Position numbers and translations under genes: made by a program. From an uncultured Cytophagaceae bacterium (GTDB lineage: Bacteria > Bacteroidota > Bacteroidia > Cytophagales > Spirosomataceae), in NCBI GenBank assembly GCA_903960725.1, contig CAJCBY010000500.1:1-10071 (forward strand): a stretch of 10,071 nucleotides of DNA, read 5' to 3'. Below the pieces are notes generated by a model. That model saw only the letters and a list, made by a program, of their open reading frames with translations, made no database searches and was not told the DNA's origin. Below, in pieces: positions 1 to 6,872 of the stretch. How positions within the stretch are numbered: the first letter of the stretch is position 1; each line of letters opens with the position of its first letter.

Positions 1-351
1 CATTTTATTTACGTGGAATTTAGTCAACAGAAACTTCTCTGCACTCAGCTTATTATACGATAAATAGGGAACACCTAACGCCAAACGAATCCGAAGACTA
101 CGTAAATTCTTATGTAAATCGATGATGTAATCGAAATTATGGGCTTTTAATTCCTGAATAGTGGCGTCTAGGTCTTTGTCAAAATAATGGAATTGATCCA
201 CATAGGGATTCGCCTCTGAAACGGCTTTCATCGACGTCTTCGTCAAGAAATGAATCTGCACGCCAGGAATCTGCTGCTTCGCACAACGCAAGGCTGGGGA
301 AGCTAAAACGATATCGCCAATGGCCGAGAAACGAATAAAAAGTAGCCGCAT
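1..351 (-). CDS. Glycosyltransferase family 9 (heptosyltransferase-like), N-terminal part, cut by window edge
   Basis: The minus strand reads open from an ATG at 351 to the window edge, giving 117 residues. The start MRLLFIRFSAIGDIVLASPA is the typical opening of GT9 enzymes: a first beta strand, then the S-A-I-G-D loop that shapes the active site, then a helix. Further on come a predicted strand with FLTK, the stretch ANPYVDQFHYFD and DYIIDLHKNLRS, which fits the 'D-Y-h-I-D-L-H/Q' strand of the family. GT9 proteins usually have about 330-350 residues, so roughly two thirds lie beyond the left edge. Family members transfer heptose or another sugar from a nucleotide donor to lipopolysaccharide core or a related glycan at the cytoplasmic face of the inner membrane. 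The acceptor cannot be told from this fragment. The gene is divergent from the M24 peptidase gene, with a 74-base gap. Confidence 0.85.
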   Translation of the reverse strand, partial: MRLLFIRFSAIGDIVLASPALRCAKQQIPGVQIHFLTKTSMKAVSEANPYVDQFHYFDKDLDATIQELKAHNFDYIIDLHKNLRSLRIRLALGVPYLSYNKLSAEKFLLTKFHVNKM

Positions 352-367
352 AGGTAAATTATGACTT

Positions 368-375
368 TAAAGTTA
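368..375 (-). promoter_or_regulatory. Possible -7 element for the glycosyltransferase gene
   Basis: The minus strand reads TAACTTTA, matching seven of eight positions of the Bacteroidota -7 consensus TAnnTTTG. It ends 16 bases before the ATG at 351, which would leave a leader of about 10 bases. No clear -33 TTG lies at the expected distance, so the call rests on one short motif in an A/T-rich gap. Confidence 0.25.
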
Positions 376-425
376 ATTCATCCCGGGAGAATTTCTAATG
401 TTAATGTTTTATTTTAAATTTCGGT

Positions 426-1643
426 ATGCAACGTAGAAACTTCATAAAAGGGGGCCTTTTGGCCTCATCCCTTTCTCTAAAATCGTCCTCATCGGCTTTA
501 GCGCCTATCGAATTTACGCCCATCAGTCCAGAGGAACGTAAGATGCGCGTCGCAAAGGCACAAAAATTGATGGCTGAAAAGCAAATTCAGGCCATCATTT
601 TAGATGCGGGGGTCAATATGAATTACTTCACGGGCATCAGCTGGTATCCATCGGAGCGGTCGATGCTCGCGGTCATTCCGGTGAAAGGAGAAATCAACTT
701 TATCTGTCCGGCATTTGAAGAAGATCGATTTCTTGAACTAGCACCCACTGGAACTAAGGTGTCCATCTGGGAGGAAGACGAAAATCCATTTGCTTTGACC
801 ACCTGTGTCTTAAAAGGAATAGGTATAGATAAGGGCCAAATAGGTATCGACGAATTCTGTCGTTTTTTCATCTTCGATGGACTGAGAAAATCAGATGCAA
901 GCTTTCAATTCGTGAGCGCAGACCCGATCACCATTCCTTGCCGTATCATTAAATCCCCCGCCGAAATTGCCCTAATGCAAAAAGCAAATGATGCGACCGC
1001 AAAAGCCATTCAGGCTGGAATTGCGGCTTTAACAATGGGTTGTACCCCACGCCAAATCTCCCAGAAAATTGCTCAGGCTCACACAGAGCAAGGAGTTGTG
1101 CCCGGTTTTGCATCGGTGACTTTTGGGGTGGCGACTTCATTTCCACATGGAAGTTCAAGAAAACAAATCTTAAAAACAGGGGATGTCGTGATGCTCGATT
1201 GTGGTTGTAGTGTTGGAGGATATGAATCAGATATAACAAGGACTGTTGTTTTTGGGGAGCCTAGTGCGAAGCAGAAACAGATCTGGGATCTAGAGAAGAA
1301 AGCTCAGCAGGCGGGATTTGAGGCAGCTAAATTAGGCGCTCCTGCCGAAAACGTGGATTTTGCCTCGCGCAAAGTATTAGTAGACGCAGGTTTTGGACCA
1401 GACTATAAATTACCTGGTCTACCACACCGTACTGGTCACGGTATCGGGATGAGCGGACATGAATGGGGGAATATGGTGCGCGGCAACAAGATGCCACTAG
1501 AAATCGGTATGTGTTTCAGTATTGAACCGACGATTGCAATACCAGGGGAATTTGGGGTGCGTTTAGAAGATTGTGCTTATATGACGGCTGATGGCCCTAA
1601 ATGGTTCTCAAAACCTAGCCCATCCATCTCAGAGCCGTTTTAA
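426..1643 (+). CDS. Tat-exported M24 family metallopeptidase (Xaa-Pro aminopeptidase/dipeptidase type)
   Basis: This 405-residue protein opens with MQRRNFIKGGLLASSLSL, a twin-arginine signal (RR at 3-4, then F-I-K and a hydrophobic stretch), so it is probably exported folded to the periplasm. This signal also fixes the start. Residues about 37-165 form a creatinase-type N domain and about 180-395 the pita-bread peptidase fold. The five M24 metal ligands are all visible: D258 (MLDCG), D269 (SDITRT), H338 (HRTGHGIG), E367 (FSIEP) and E381 (VRLED). H334 and H345 are the usual accessory histidines, so the enzyme should be active. Family members remove an N-terminal residue preceding proline or split Xaa-Pro dipeptides with two Mn, Co or Zn ions; exact substrate is unknown. 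A scavenging role on peptides in the periplasm is inferred. The 3' end overlaps the opposing ABC gene by 15 bases, with no terminator between them. Confidence 0.9.
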   Translation: MQRRNFIKGGLLASSLSLKSSSSALAPIEFTPISPEERKMRVAKAQKLMAEKQIQAIILDAGVNMNYFTGISWYPSERSMLAVIPVKGEINFICPAFEEDRFLELAPTGTKVSIWEEDENPFALTTCVLKGIGIDKGQIGIDEFCRFFIFDGLRKSDASFQFVSADPITIPCRIIKSPAEIALMQKANDATAKAIQAGIAALTMGCTPRQISQKIAQAHTEQGVVPGFASVTFGVATSFPHGSSRKQILKTGDVVMLDCGCSVGGYESDITRTVVFGEPSAKQKQIWDLEKKAQQAGFEAAKLGAPAENVDFASRKVLVDAGFGPDYKLPGLPHRTGHGIGMSGHEWGNMVRGNKMPLEIGMCFSIEPTIAIPGEFGVRLEDCAYMTADGPKWFSKPSPSISEPF

Positions 1644-2978
1644 TTCCAAAACCTGATTCACACAAGACGGAATATCTCGATCATAATGACTGACGTATAG
1701 TAAGGTCATTTCTGAGTTTTCAGCTAAATAATCGAGCACCGACTTCAGATACTCCGTTTGAACGCGATCTAATCCTTGGCAGGGTTCATCGAGTATCAAC
1801 AAGGATGGATTCTTTACTAAGGCACGCGTAATCAACACCATACGCTGCTCTCCACCCGATATCTGCAAAAAAGATCGCTCGGCTAAATGTGTAATACCCA
1901 TCACCTGCATCCACTGATTCACTTGTGCGGTTTGCTCGTCAGATAATCGCTTAAATAAGCCTAACGTATCAAATAAACCGGACGCCACCACGGAGAAGCA
2001 AGAACCGCCTTCTTTAAAATACAAATGCAATTCCGGGCTCAAATACCCGATTTTTCGTTTAATATCCCAAATACTCTCCCCTGTTCCCCTTTTTCGATCA
2101 AACAAGGTAATATTCTGTGAGTAGGCTTGCGGATTATCTGCCGTTATCAAACTAATTAGGGTAGACTTGCCTGCCCCATTCGGACCTTTAATCGCCCAAC
2201 GCTCCCCCCTTTTCACTTCCCAGCTGAAGTCGCTTAAGATCGTTTTTGTTCCATACTTAATCTGCACCTTTTCCATTTTCACAGCTGTTTCGAATGGGTC
2301 TATTATTCGCAGCAAAGGCGCTGGTTTTTCTGCAACATCTCCTGCAAATGGCAATTCAATCACTTGATCAATAAAATCAGGCACATCGCCCGGAGAGGAA
2401 ATAAGAATGAAATGAGTTCCGCGCGCCTCTAAAGATAAAAGACCTTTTGTGAGAATTTCCCGGCCATTCACATCCAAACCCACGTATGGATTGTCCAAAA
2501 TCAACCAATCTGGCTGGTAGGCAAGTGATTTCACAATTTGCAATCGCTTATTCTCGCCGTTTGACAATTGAATCAGCGGCCGTTTTAACAGCCCAGACAG
2601 CTCAAAAACCGACACCCAATCCCCAACTTCTAATCCAGCTAACTCCTCCTCTACCGTATAGGCATCCTCGCAATCAGAGGAATTGAAGCGTTGCTGTAGG
2701 TAAAACTCCGAAAGATTACTGCGGTTCTTGAATTGGTGTTGTTGCTCGACCAGCAGTACATAGGCTCTTTTATCCGGATTACGCGAAGAAAAAAAGACCT
2801 CCCCTGTCCGAAATAATCGTCCCGCTAAGGCTTTTGCTAAAGACGTCTTTCCCGATCCCATAGGCCCTACGATGGCCGTTTTTTGGCCAGATAGAATCTG
2901 AAAAGAGATCGAAGTAACAACGGGCTTTGCCCCTAAGGAGACCGAAACGTCTGAAATTTTAGCGAGGCAATTATCCAA
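1629..2978 (-). CDS. Tandem-domain ABC ATPase, ModF/PhrA-like, with a degenerate first ATP site
   Basis: The 449-residue protein has two ABC ATPase domains and no membrane segment. Domain 1 (about 5-212) has Walker A GPMGSGKTS (38-46), signature LSNGE (138-142) and Walker B WLILDNP (158-164). There the catalytic Glu is Asn163, and the H-loop position reads ISSPGD with no histidine. Domain 2 (about 233-449) has Walker A GPNGAGKST (265-273), signature SGGEQ (374-378), LLILDEP with E398, and H431. Domain 2 thus looks catalytically competent and domain 1 looks like a non-hydrolysing partner. The layout resembles E. coli ModF, once named PhrA, whose role is poorly defined; no permease or molybdate-binding protein lies nearby, so transport is not implied. 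The start is TTG at 2978: a stop codon lies four codons upstream, and the first in-frame ATG falls inside Walker A. Confidence 0.85.
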   Translation of the reverse strand: MDNCLAKISDVSVSLGAKPVVTSISFQILSGQKTAIVGPMGSGKTSLAKALAGRLFRTGEVFFSSRNPDKRAYVLLVEQQHQFKNRSNLSEFYLQQRFNSSDCEDAYTVEEELAGLEVGDWVSVFELSGLLKRPLIQLSNGENKRLQIVKSLAYQPDWLILDNPYVGLDVNGREILTKGLLSLEARGTHFILISSPGDVPDFIDQVIELPFAGDVAEKPAPLLRIIDPFETAVKMEKVQIKYGTKTILSDFSWEVKRGERWAIKGPNGAGKSTLISLITADNPQAYSQNITLFDRKRGTGESIWDIKRKIGYLSPELHLYFKEGGSCFSVVASGLFDTLGLFKRLSDEQTAQVNQWMQVMGITHLAERSFLQISGGEQRMVLITRALVKNPSLLILDEPCQGLDRVQTEYLKSVLDYLAENSEMTLLYVSHYDRDIPSCVNQVLELKRL

Positions 2979-2985
2979 GAATATT

Positions 2986-2989
2986 TCCT
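2986..2989 (-). promoter_or_regulatory. Shine-Dalgarno supporting a TTG start of the ABC gene
   Basis: AGGA on the minus strand lies seven bases before the TTG at 2978-2976. This spacing is good and decides the start, since the frame holds no ATG before Walker A and is closed by TAG at 2990-2988. Clear Shine-Dalgarno sequences are uncommon in the rest of this window, so here it may compensate for the weak start codon. Confidence 0.55.
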
Positions 2990-2997
2990 ATTTTTAA

Positions 2998-3005
2998 CAA
3001 AAATA
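2998..3005 (-). promoter_or_regulatory. Likely -7 promoter element of the ABC gene
   Basis: The minus strand reads TATTTTTG, a full match to the Bacteroidota -7 consensus TAnnTTTG. Transcription would begin near 2991-2992, leaving a leader of about 13 bases that contains the AGGA at 2989-2986. A -33 TTG is not evident at the usual distance, which lowers confidence. Confidence 0.4.
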
Positions 3006-3072
3006 AACCTATTCGATGAAAATAGGCGGGATTTCGTCGCAAAATTTAAACCGCAGGATATGATTTAAAAGA

Positions 3073-3080
3073 TATATTCG
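3073..3080 (+). promoter_or_regulatory. Possible -7 element of the sugar isomerase gene
   Basis: TATATTCG matches seven of eight positions of TAnnTTTG. It would place the transcript start near 3087 and give a leader of about 24 bases before the ATG at 3111. If right, it argues against the GTG at 3087 as the start. No good -33 element is visible. Confidence 0.3.
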
Positions 3081-3110
3081 TAAAATGTGTTCAGAAACCT
3101 ATTCTTACCT

Positions 3111-4103
3111 ATGAAAAATAACAACAACCCCTCACGCCGCCAGTTTTTGGCAGCCGGCTCCATGGCCTCTTTAGGCCTTTTATGGGCATCGAATTCCTCC
3201 TTTAATTTCGCGAAACCGAACTCCGTTTTTGGTGGTGTTCAAATAGGCGCGATTACGTATTCCTACCGCGGTATGCCGGGGGATATCAAGCAAATCATTC
3301 AATACTGTTCGGATTCAGGTGTTTCTGCCATTGAATTGATGGGTGATGCTGTCGAAGAGTATGCAGGCCGTCCCGTGAACCCAGTACCTATGCGTTGGAC
3401 GCCAGGTCAACCTCGCCCTACCTTAACAGATGAACAACGTGCAGCCATGGCTCAATACCAAAAAGATGTTTCGGCCTGGAGAGAGTCTGTTTCCATGGAT
3501 AAATTCAAGGAAGTGCGCAAAATGTTAGATGACGCAGGCATCTCTGTTTATGCCTATAAGCCGAATGCCTTTGGCGAGAAAAATTCGGATGCGGAGGTAG
3601 AATCAGCCTTAAAAGCAGCGAAGGTTTTAGGGGCCAAATCAGTTACCTTAGAATTACCTTCCGCAGCTCAGACACAGCGTTTAGGGGCTCTAGGAGAGAA
3701 ACACAAGGTTTATTTTGGCTACCATACACATACACAAGTGAAGGATACGGTGTATGACGAGGCTTTGGCACAAAACAAATACAACTCCATCAACCTAGAC
3801 GCAGGTCACTATATCGCTGTGGGAGCCCCTCACACGACCGAATCACTGGTAGCGTTCATCGAGGCAAAACACGATCGCATCACAAGCATGCACATCAAAG
3901 ACCGTACGTCGAAGGAGCACGGTGCTGGAAACCTAGCTTGGGGCAAAGGCGACACCCCATTGAAAGAGATTTTAACCTTAATGAAAAAAAATAAATACAA
4001 ATTCCCGGCGACTGTCGAACTAGAATACGAAGTTCCAGCGGGTTCTACTGCGGTAGAAGAAGTGAAGAAGTGCGTGGCCTATGCTAAGAATATACTAGCT
4101 TAA
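3111..4103 (+). CDS. Tat-exported TIM-barrel sugar (phosphate) isomerase/epimerase
   Basis: From the ATG at 3111 the protein has 330 residues. It opens with N-P-S-R-R-Q-F-L (6-13) followed by a hydrophobic stretch to about residue 26, a twin-arginine signal, so it should act in the periplasm. The rest is a xylose isomerase-like TIM barrel (AP endonuclease 2 superfamily). Likely metal ligands, by analogy with D-tagatose 3-epimerase, are E181 (VTLELP), D230 (NLDAGH), H261 (MHIKDR) and E303 or E305 (VELEYE). GYHTHT at 203-208 is the histidine-rich loop seen in many Bacteroidota members. An insertion at about 83-125, rich in Pro, Arg and Gln, lies after the first strands. Such exported isomerases often sit with Gfo/Idh oxidoreductases and glycosidases, and both occur close by here, but the substrate is unknown. 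A GTG at 3087 would add eight residues before the Tat signal and is less likely. Confidence 0.85.
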   Translation: MKNNNNPSRRQFLAAGSMASLGLLWASNSSFNFAKPNSVFGGVQIGAITYSYRGMPGDIKQIIQYCSDSGVSAIELMGDAVEEYAGRPVNPVPMRWTPGQPRPTLTDEQRAAMAQYQKDVSAWRESVSMDKFKEVRKMLDDAGISVYAYKPNAFGEKNSDAEVESALKAAKVLGAKSVTLELPSAAQTQRLGALGEKHKVYFGYHTHTQVKDTVYDEALAQNKYNSINLDAGHYIAVGAPHTTESLVAFIEAKHDRITSMHIKDRTSKEHGAGNLAWGKGDTPLKEILTLMKKNKYKFPATVELEYEVPAGSTAVEEVKKCVAYAKNILA

Positions 4104-4117
4104 GTTTACACTCTTGT

Positions 4118-4154
4118 AAAAAAGGCCGCTTCGAAATTCGAAGCGGCCTTTTTT
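4118..4154. terminator. Bidirectional rho-independent terminator between convergent genes
   Basis: A 12-bp perfect inverted repeat (GGCCGCTTCGAA at 4124-4135 and its complement at 4137-4148) is centred on A4136. It is flanked by A6 (4118-4123) and a T run (4149-4156), so the paired arms extend to 18 bp. On the + strand it ends the isomerase gene; on the - strand it gives a GC stem followed by T6 after the GH43 gene, whose TAA stop overlaps the T run at 4155-4157. Confidence 0.92.
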
Positions 4155-5165
4155 TTATTTATACGCATCAATCGTTTCAATACTACCATCCGGTCGGTAT
4201 TTCAACTCAGTCACTTTTATATTCCTCAAATGAGTTCTGCCCGATATCTCCACATCGTGGTAATACAGATACCATTTTCCATTCTGCTCCACAATCGAAT
4301 GGTGATTTGTCCAACCTTTCACAGGTTTTAAGATAACTCCTTGGTAAGTAAACGGACCGTAAGGGCTTGATCCTGTCGCATAAGCGATGTTATGCGTGTC
4401 CCCTGTGGAATACGAGAAATAGTATTTTCCTTGGTATTGGTGAACGAAAGCGGCTTCGAAGAAACGGCGATCATGGTCTTCAGATAATAAAACCTTCCCC
4501 TGCGCATCTACAATTTGTACGTTGCGCGGCGCCTCAGCCATTTCTTTCATGTTTGCATCTAGACGTGCGACTTTTGCCATCAAGGCTGGTTGGCCATTCG
4601 CCGGTTGTGACTCATCTGTCGCACCATAGCTGCCTGACTTCCATCTTTGCAATTGTCCGCCCCAAATACCTCCAAAATACAGATAATGCGTTCCGTCTTT
4701 GTCCTTAAACACGCAAGGATCAATACTGAAAGAGCCCTTCATATAGTCCTTCTCAGCTTTAAAAGGCCCTTCTGGGTTCGGCGATGACGCTACTCCAATA
4801 CGGAAAATACCCTCCTTGTCTTTGGCAGGAAAATACATGTAATAGGTCCCTTTTGATTCTGCTGCATCTGGCGCCCAAAGCATTTTCGATGCCCATGCCA
4901 CGTCTTCTAATTTTAAAGCCACTCCGTGGTCCACCACAGGGCTTGCCGGTGTTTTTTGAGATAAAACATGGTAATCCCGCATCGCGAAGTGACTACCTAA
5001 ATCATCTTCTTTTACACCCGCATCGATGTCATGCGATGGATAGATATAGATTTGGCCCTTAAATACGTGGGCTGATGGATCTGCCGTGAACATGTGCGAA
5101 ACCAAAGGTTTCGATTGGGCTAGCGCTGTTAAACTGAAAAGGCTTAATGCGAGTATTTTTTTCAT
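4155..5165 (-). CDS. Secreted glycoside hydrolase family 43 protein
   Basis: The 336-residue protein begins with MKKILALSLFSLTALA, a Sec signal peptide likely cut after A16; there is no lipobox cysteine. The remainder is a single five-bladed beta-propeller domain. The three GH43 acidic residues can be placed: D29 as general base (FTADPSAHVF), D149 as the pKa-tuning residue (SIDPCVF) and E237 as general acid (FFEAAFVHQYQGKYYFSYS). The H287-H288 pair (TNHHSIVE) lies where the family has its central ion-binding histidine. GH43 enzymes are inverting arabinofuranosidases, xylosidases, arabinanases or galactosidases; which applies here cannot be read from sequence alone. There is no carbohydrate-binding module, and no SusC/SusD pair is in view, so this is not a classical polysaccharide utilisation locus within the window. 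It is divergent from the oxidoreductase gene across only 47 bases. Confidence 0.9.
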   Translation of the reverse strand: MKKILALSLFSLTALAQSKPLVSHMFTADPSAHVFKGQIYIYPSHDIDAGVKEDDLGSHFAMRDYHVLSQKTPASPVVDHGVALKLEDVAWASKMLWAPDAAESKGTYYMYFPAKDKEGIFRIGVASSPNPEGPFKAEKDYMKGSFSIDPCVFKDKDGTHYLYFGGIWGGQLQRWKSGSYGATDESQPANGQPALMAKVARLDANMKEMAEAPRNVQIVDAQGKVLLSEDHDRRFFEAAFVHQYQGKYYFSYSTGDTHNIAYATGSSPYGPFTYQGVILKPVKGWTNHHSIVEQNGKWYLYYHDVEISGRTHLRNIKVTELKYRPDGSIETIDAYK

Positions 5166-5212
5166 ATTAAATCGTTTATGTTAAAAGGTCTTAATTGTTT
5201 ATTTTTACTTCT

Positions 5213-6247
5213 ATGAAACCGATCGAAACCGCTTTACTGTCTTTTGGAATGTCTGGCCGCGTTTTTCACGCCCCGTTCATCCAGCTTCATCCTGGATTCA
5301 ATTTACAAGGATCTTGGGAGCGCTCCAAGAAAAATATCGAGATTGCCTACCCTGATTCAACCTCCTACGATTCAATGGATGCTGTATTAGCTGATTCAAC
5401 CATTGAGTTAGTTATCGTAAATACACCCATCTACTCTCATTTCGAATATGCTACCGCTGCATTGAAGGCCAGAAAGCACATCGTGGTGGAGAAAGCGTTC
5501 ACCTGTAATGCGGCTGAGGCTCAGTCACTCGTTGATTTAGCGAAAGAAGTGGATAAAAAGATTTTTGTCTACCAAAACCGCCGCTGGGATTCCGATTTCT
5601 TAACCCTCAAAAAGGTCCTTTCAGAAGGTTTATTAGGCGATATCGTAGAAGCTGAGTTTCATTTTGACCGCTACAATCCATTAATGTCCCCTAAGCGCCA
5701 TAAAGAAGATGCTGGTCCAGGCGCGGGAATTGTGACAGATTTAGGGCCGCACTTAATTGATCAAGCTTTGCATTTATTTGGAAAACCTACGCATGTATTT
5801 GCAGATTTACGTAAGACCAGACCAAGGACTGAGGTCATCGACTTGTTCGAGATTCTGTTGTACTATCCAGCCTTACGCGTTCGCTTAAAAAGTGGTTATT
5901 ACTTTAAAGAACCGATTCCTGCCTTCCAATTACATGGAACAAAAGGTAGTTTCATCAAAACTCGCTCCGATCGCCAAGAGGTCGATTTAGACAAAGGACA
6001 CGTTCCAATGGGCGAAAACTGGGGACTAGATGCTCCGAGTGAATACGGTTTATTGCACGTGGACGGAAGCAGTCCGGAACGAGTTCCGTCTGAAAAAGGA
6101 AATTATATGGCTTTCTATGAAAATGTTTTTCAATCTTTGCGATTCGGAGAGGCACCTGCTGTACCGGGAGAAGATGGAATCGCCAGCATGCGTGTCATTG
6201 ATGCCGCCTATGAAAGTCTAGACAAACAAGCCGTTATTACCTACTAA
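5213..6247 (+). CDS. Gfo/Idh/MocA family NAD(P)-dependent oxidoreductase, IolW/YdgJ-like
   Basis: The 344-residue cytoplasmic protein has an N-terminal Rossmann domain (about 1-120) with FGMSGRVFHAPF (11-22), the G-x-S-G-x-x-F-H-A-P signature of the scyllo-inositol dehydrogenase clade that includes B. subtilis IolW and E. coli YdgJ. Further clade matches are QNRRWDSDFLTLKK (121-134), HFDRYNP (150-156) and DAGPGAGIVTDLGPHLIDQA (166-185). Catalytic K94 and the D176/H180 pair are present. The usual E-K-P motif is E93-K94-A95 here, with Pro replaced by Ala. The likely reaction is reversible oxidation of a polyol or sugar hydroxyl with NADP(H); the substrate is inferred only from clade resemblance. 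The ATG at 5213 is preferred to an upstream TTG at 5195, as it begins right at the Rossmann strand. The stop is one base before the Crp/Fnr gene, so the two are probably co-transcribed. Confidence 0.88.
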   Translation: MKPIETALLSFGMSGRVFHAPFIQLHPGFNLQGSWERSKKNIEIAYPDSTSYDSMDAVLADSTIELVIVNTPIYSHFEYATAALKARKHIVVEKAFTCNAAEAQSLVDLAKEVDKKIFVYQNRRWDSDFLTLKKVLSEGLLGDIVEAEFHFDRYNPLMSPKRHKEDAGPGAGIVTDLGPHLIDQALHLFGKPTHVFADLRKTRPRTEVIDLFEILLYYPALRVRLKSGYYFKEPIPAFQLHGTKGSFIKTRSDRQEVDLDKGHVPMGENWGLDAPSEYGLLHVDGSSPERVPSEKGNYMAFYENVFQSLRFGEAPAVPGEDGIASMRVIDAAYESLDKQAVITY

Positions 6248-6248
6248 G

Positions 6249-6872
6249 ATGGAATTATTCAATCAATTTGAGCCTGAATTAAGCAAAAAGATTCAACAAA
6301 CAGGTGTCGTGCGTAAATTCCAAACGGACGAATATTTGATGAAAACAGGCCAGAGCATTCGTTCTGCCGTTTTAGTGACAAAAGGAATTGTCAAGGTTTT
6401 CAGAGAGGATGATGAGGGAAATGAAGTTTTTATGTATAATCTGCATCCTGGTGAAGCCTGCGCCATTTCCATGACCTGCGCTGCGAGGCAGTTATCTTCT
6501 CAGATTATGGCCAAAGCCCTGGTAGATACCGAAGTTATCGCCATACCCATTGAGTTAATGGACGAATGGGCAGCGAAATATAAATCCTGGTACCAATTCG
6601 TATTAGAGACTTATCGTTCTCGTTTCGAAGAATTACTAGATACCTTAGATCAAATCGCCTTTAGAAATCTGGACGAGCGCTTGCTTTGGTACTTAAAACA
6701 ACACCAAAAAAGTCTTAAAACGAATATTTTGAAGGCGTCTTTCACGGACATCGCTCAAGAATTGAATTCGTCCCGCGAGGTTATCTCTCGCCTGATGAAG
6801 AAATTAGCAGAGAAAGGCTTCATCAAAATCAATAAAAATCAGATTGAGATTGTGGATTTGAAGGGACTGTGA
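6249..6872 (+). CDS. Crp/Fnr family transcriptional regulator, candidate activator of the downstream sulfur genes
   Basis: The 207-residue protein has a cyclic nucleotide-binding-like domain (about 1-115), a long dimer helix (about 115-145) and a winged helix-turn-helix (about 160-205). The turn is SFTDIAQELNSSREVISRLM (164-183). Within it R176-E177-x-x-x-R181 matches R180, E181 and R185 of E. coli CRP, the residues that read GTGA. The sensor domain lacks the Arg-Ser of the cAMP phosphate pocket, so cAMP is unlikely. The only cysteines are C71 and C77 (GEACAISMTCAARQ). FNR needs four for its Fe-S cluster, so an FNR-type cluster is also unlikely, while a thiol or persulfide switch is conceivable. 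It starts one base after the oxidoreductase stop. Two matching palindromes at 6869 and 8361 make the porin and transporter genes likely targets. The function of the class is established; the ligand and targets are inferred. Confidence 0.88.
   Translation: MELFNQFEPELSKKIQQTGVVRKFQTDEYLMKTGQSIRSAVLVTKGIVKVFREDDEGNEVFMYNLHPGEACAISMTCAARQLSSQIMAKALVDTEVIAIPIELMDEWAAKYKSWYQFVLETYRSRFEELLDTLDQIAFRNLDERLLWYLKQHQKSLKTNILKASFTDIAQELNSSREVISRLMKKLAEKGFIKINKNQIEIVDLKGL

Noticed and set aside
2486..2686. Open frames on the + strand inside the ABC gene, and similar antisense frames within the M24, GH43, oxidoreductase and TSUP genes
   Set aside because: They lie wholly within strongly supported genes, show no known domain and have implausible composition; they are shadows of the coding strand.
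1629..2978. ABC protein as part of a molybdate transporter
   Set aside because: It has two fused ATPase domains, and no ModA- or ModB-like gene lies near; the resemblance is to ModF only.
3087..3110. GTG start eight codons upstream for the sugar isomerase
   Set aside because: It would put residues FRNLFLP before the Tat signal and coincide with the predicted transcript start; the ATG at 3111 places the SRRxFL motif normally.
5195..5212. TTG start six codons upstream for the Gfo/Idh/MocA oxidoreductase
   Set aside because: The extra FIFTS residues do not fit the family, which begins right at the Rossmann strand; the ATG at 5213 is better.
4155..5212. Polysaccharide utilisation locus around the GH43 gene
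   Set aside because: No SusC/SusD pair, sensor or other glycosidase is present in the window.
6249..6872. Regulator as an oxygen-sensing FNR with an Fe-S cluster
   Set aside because: Only two cysteines are present and the N-terminal cysteine cluster is missing.
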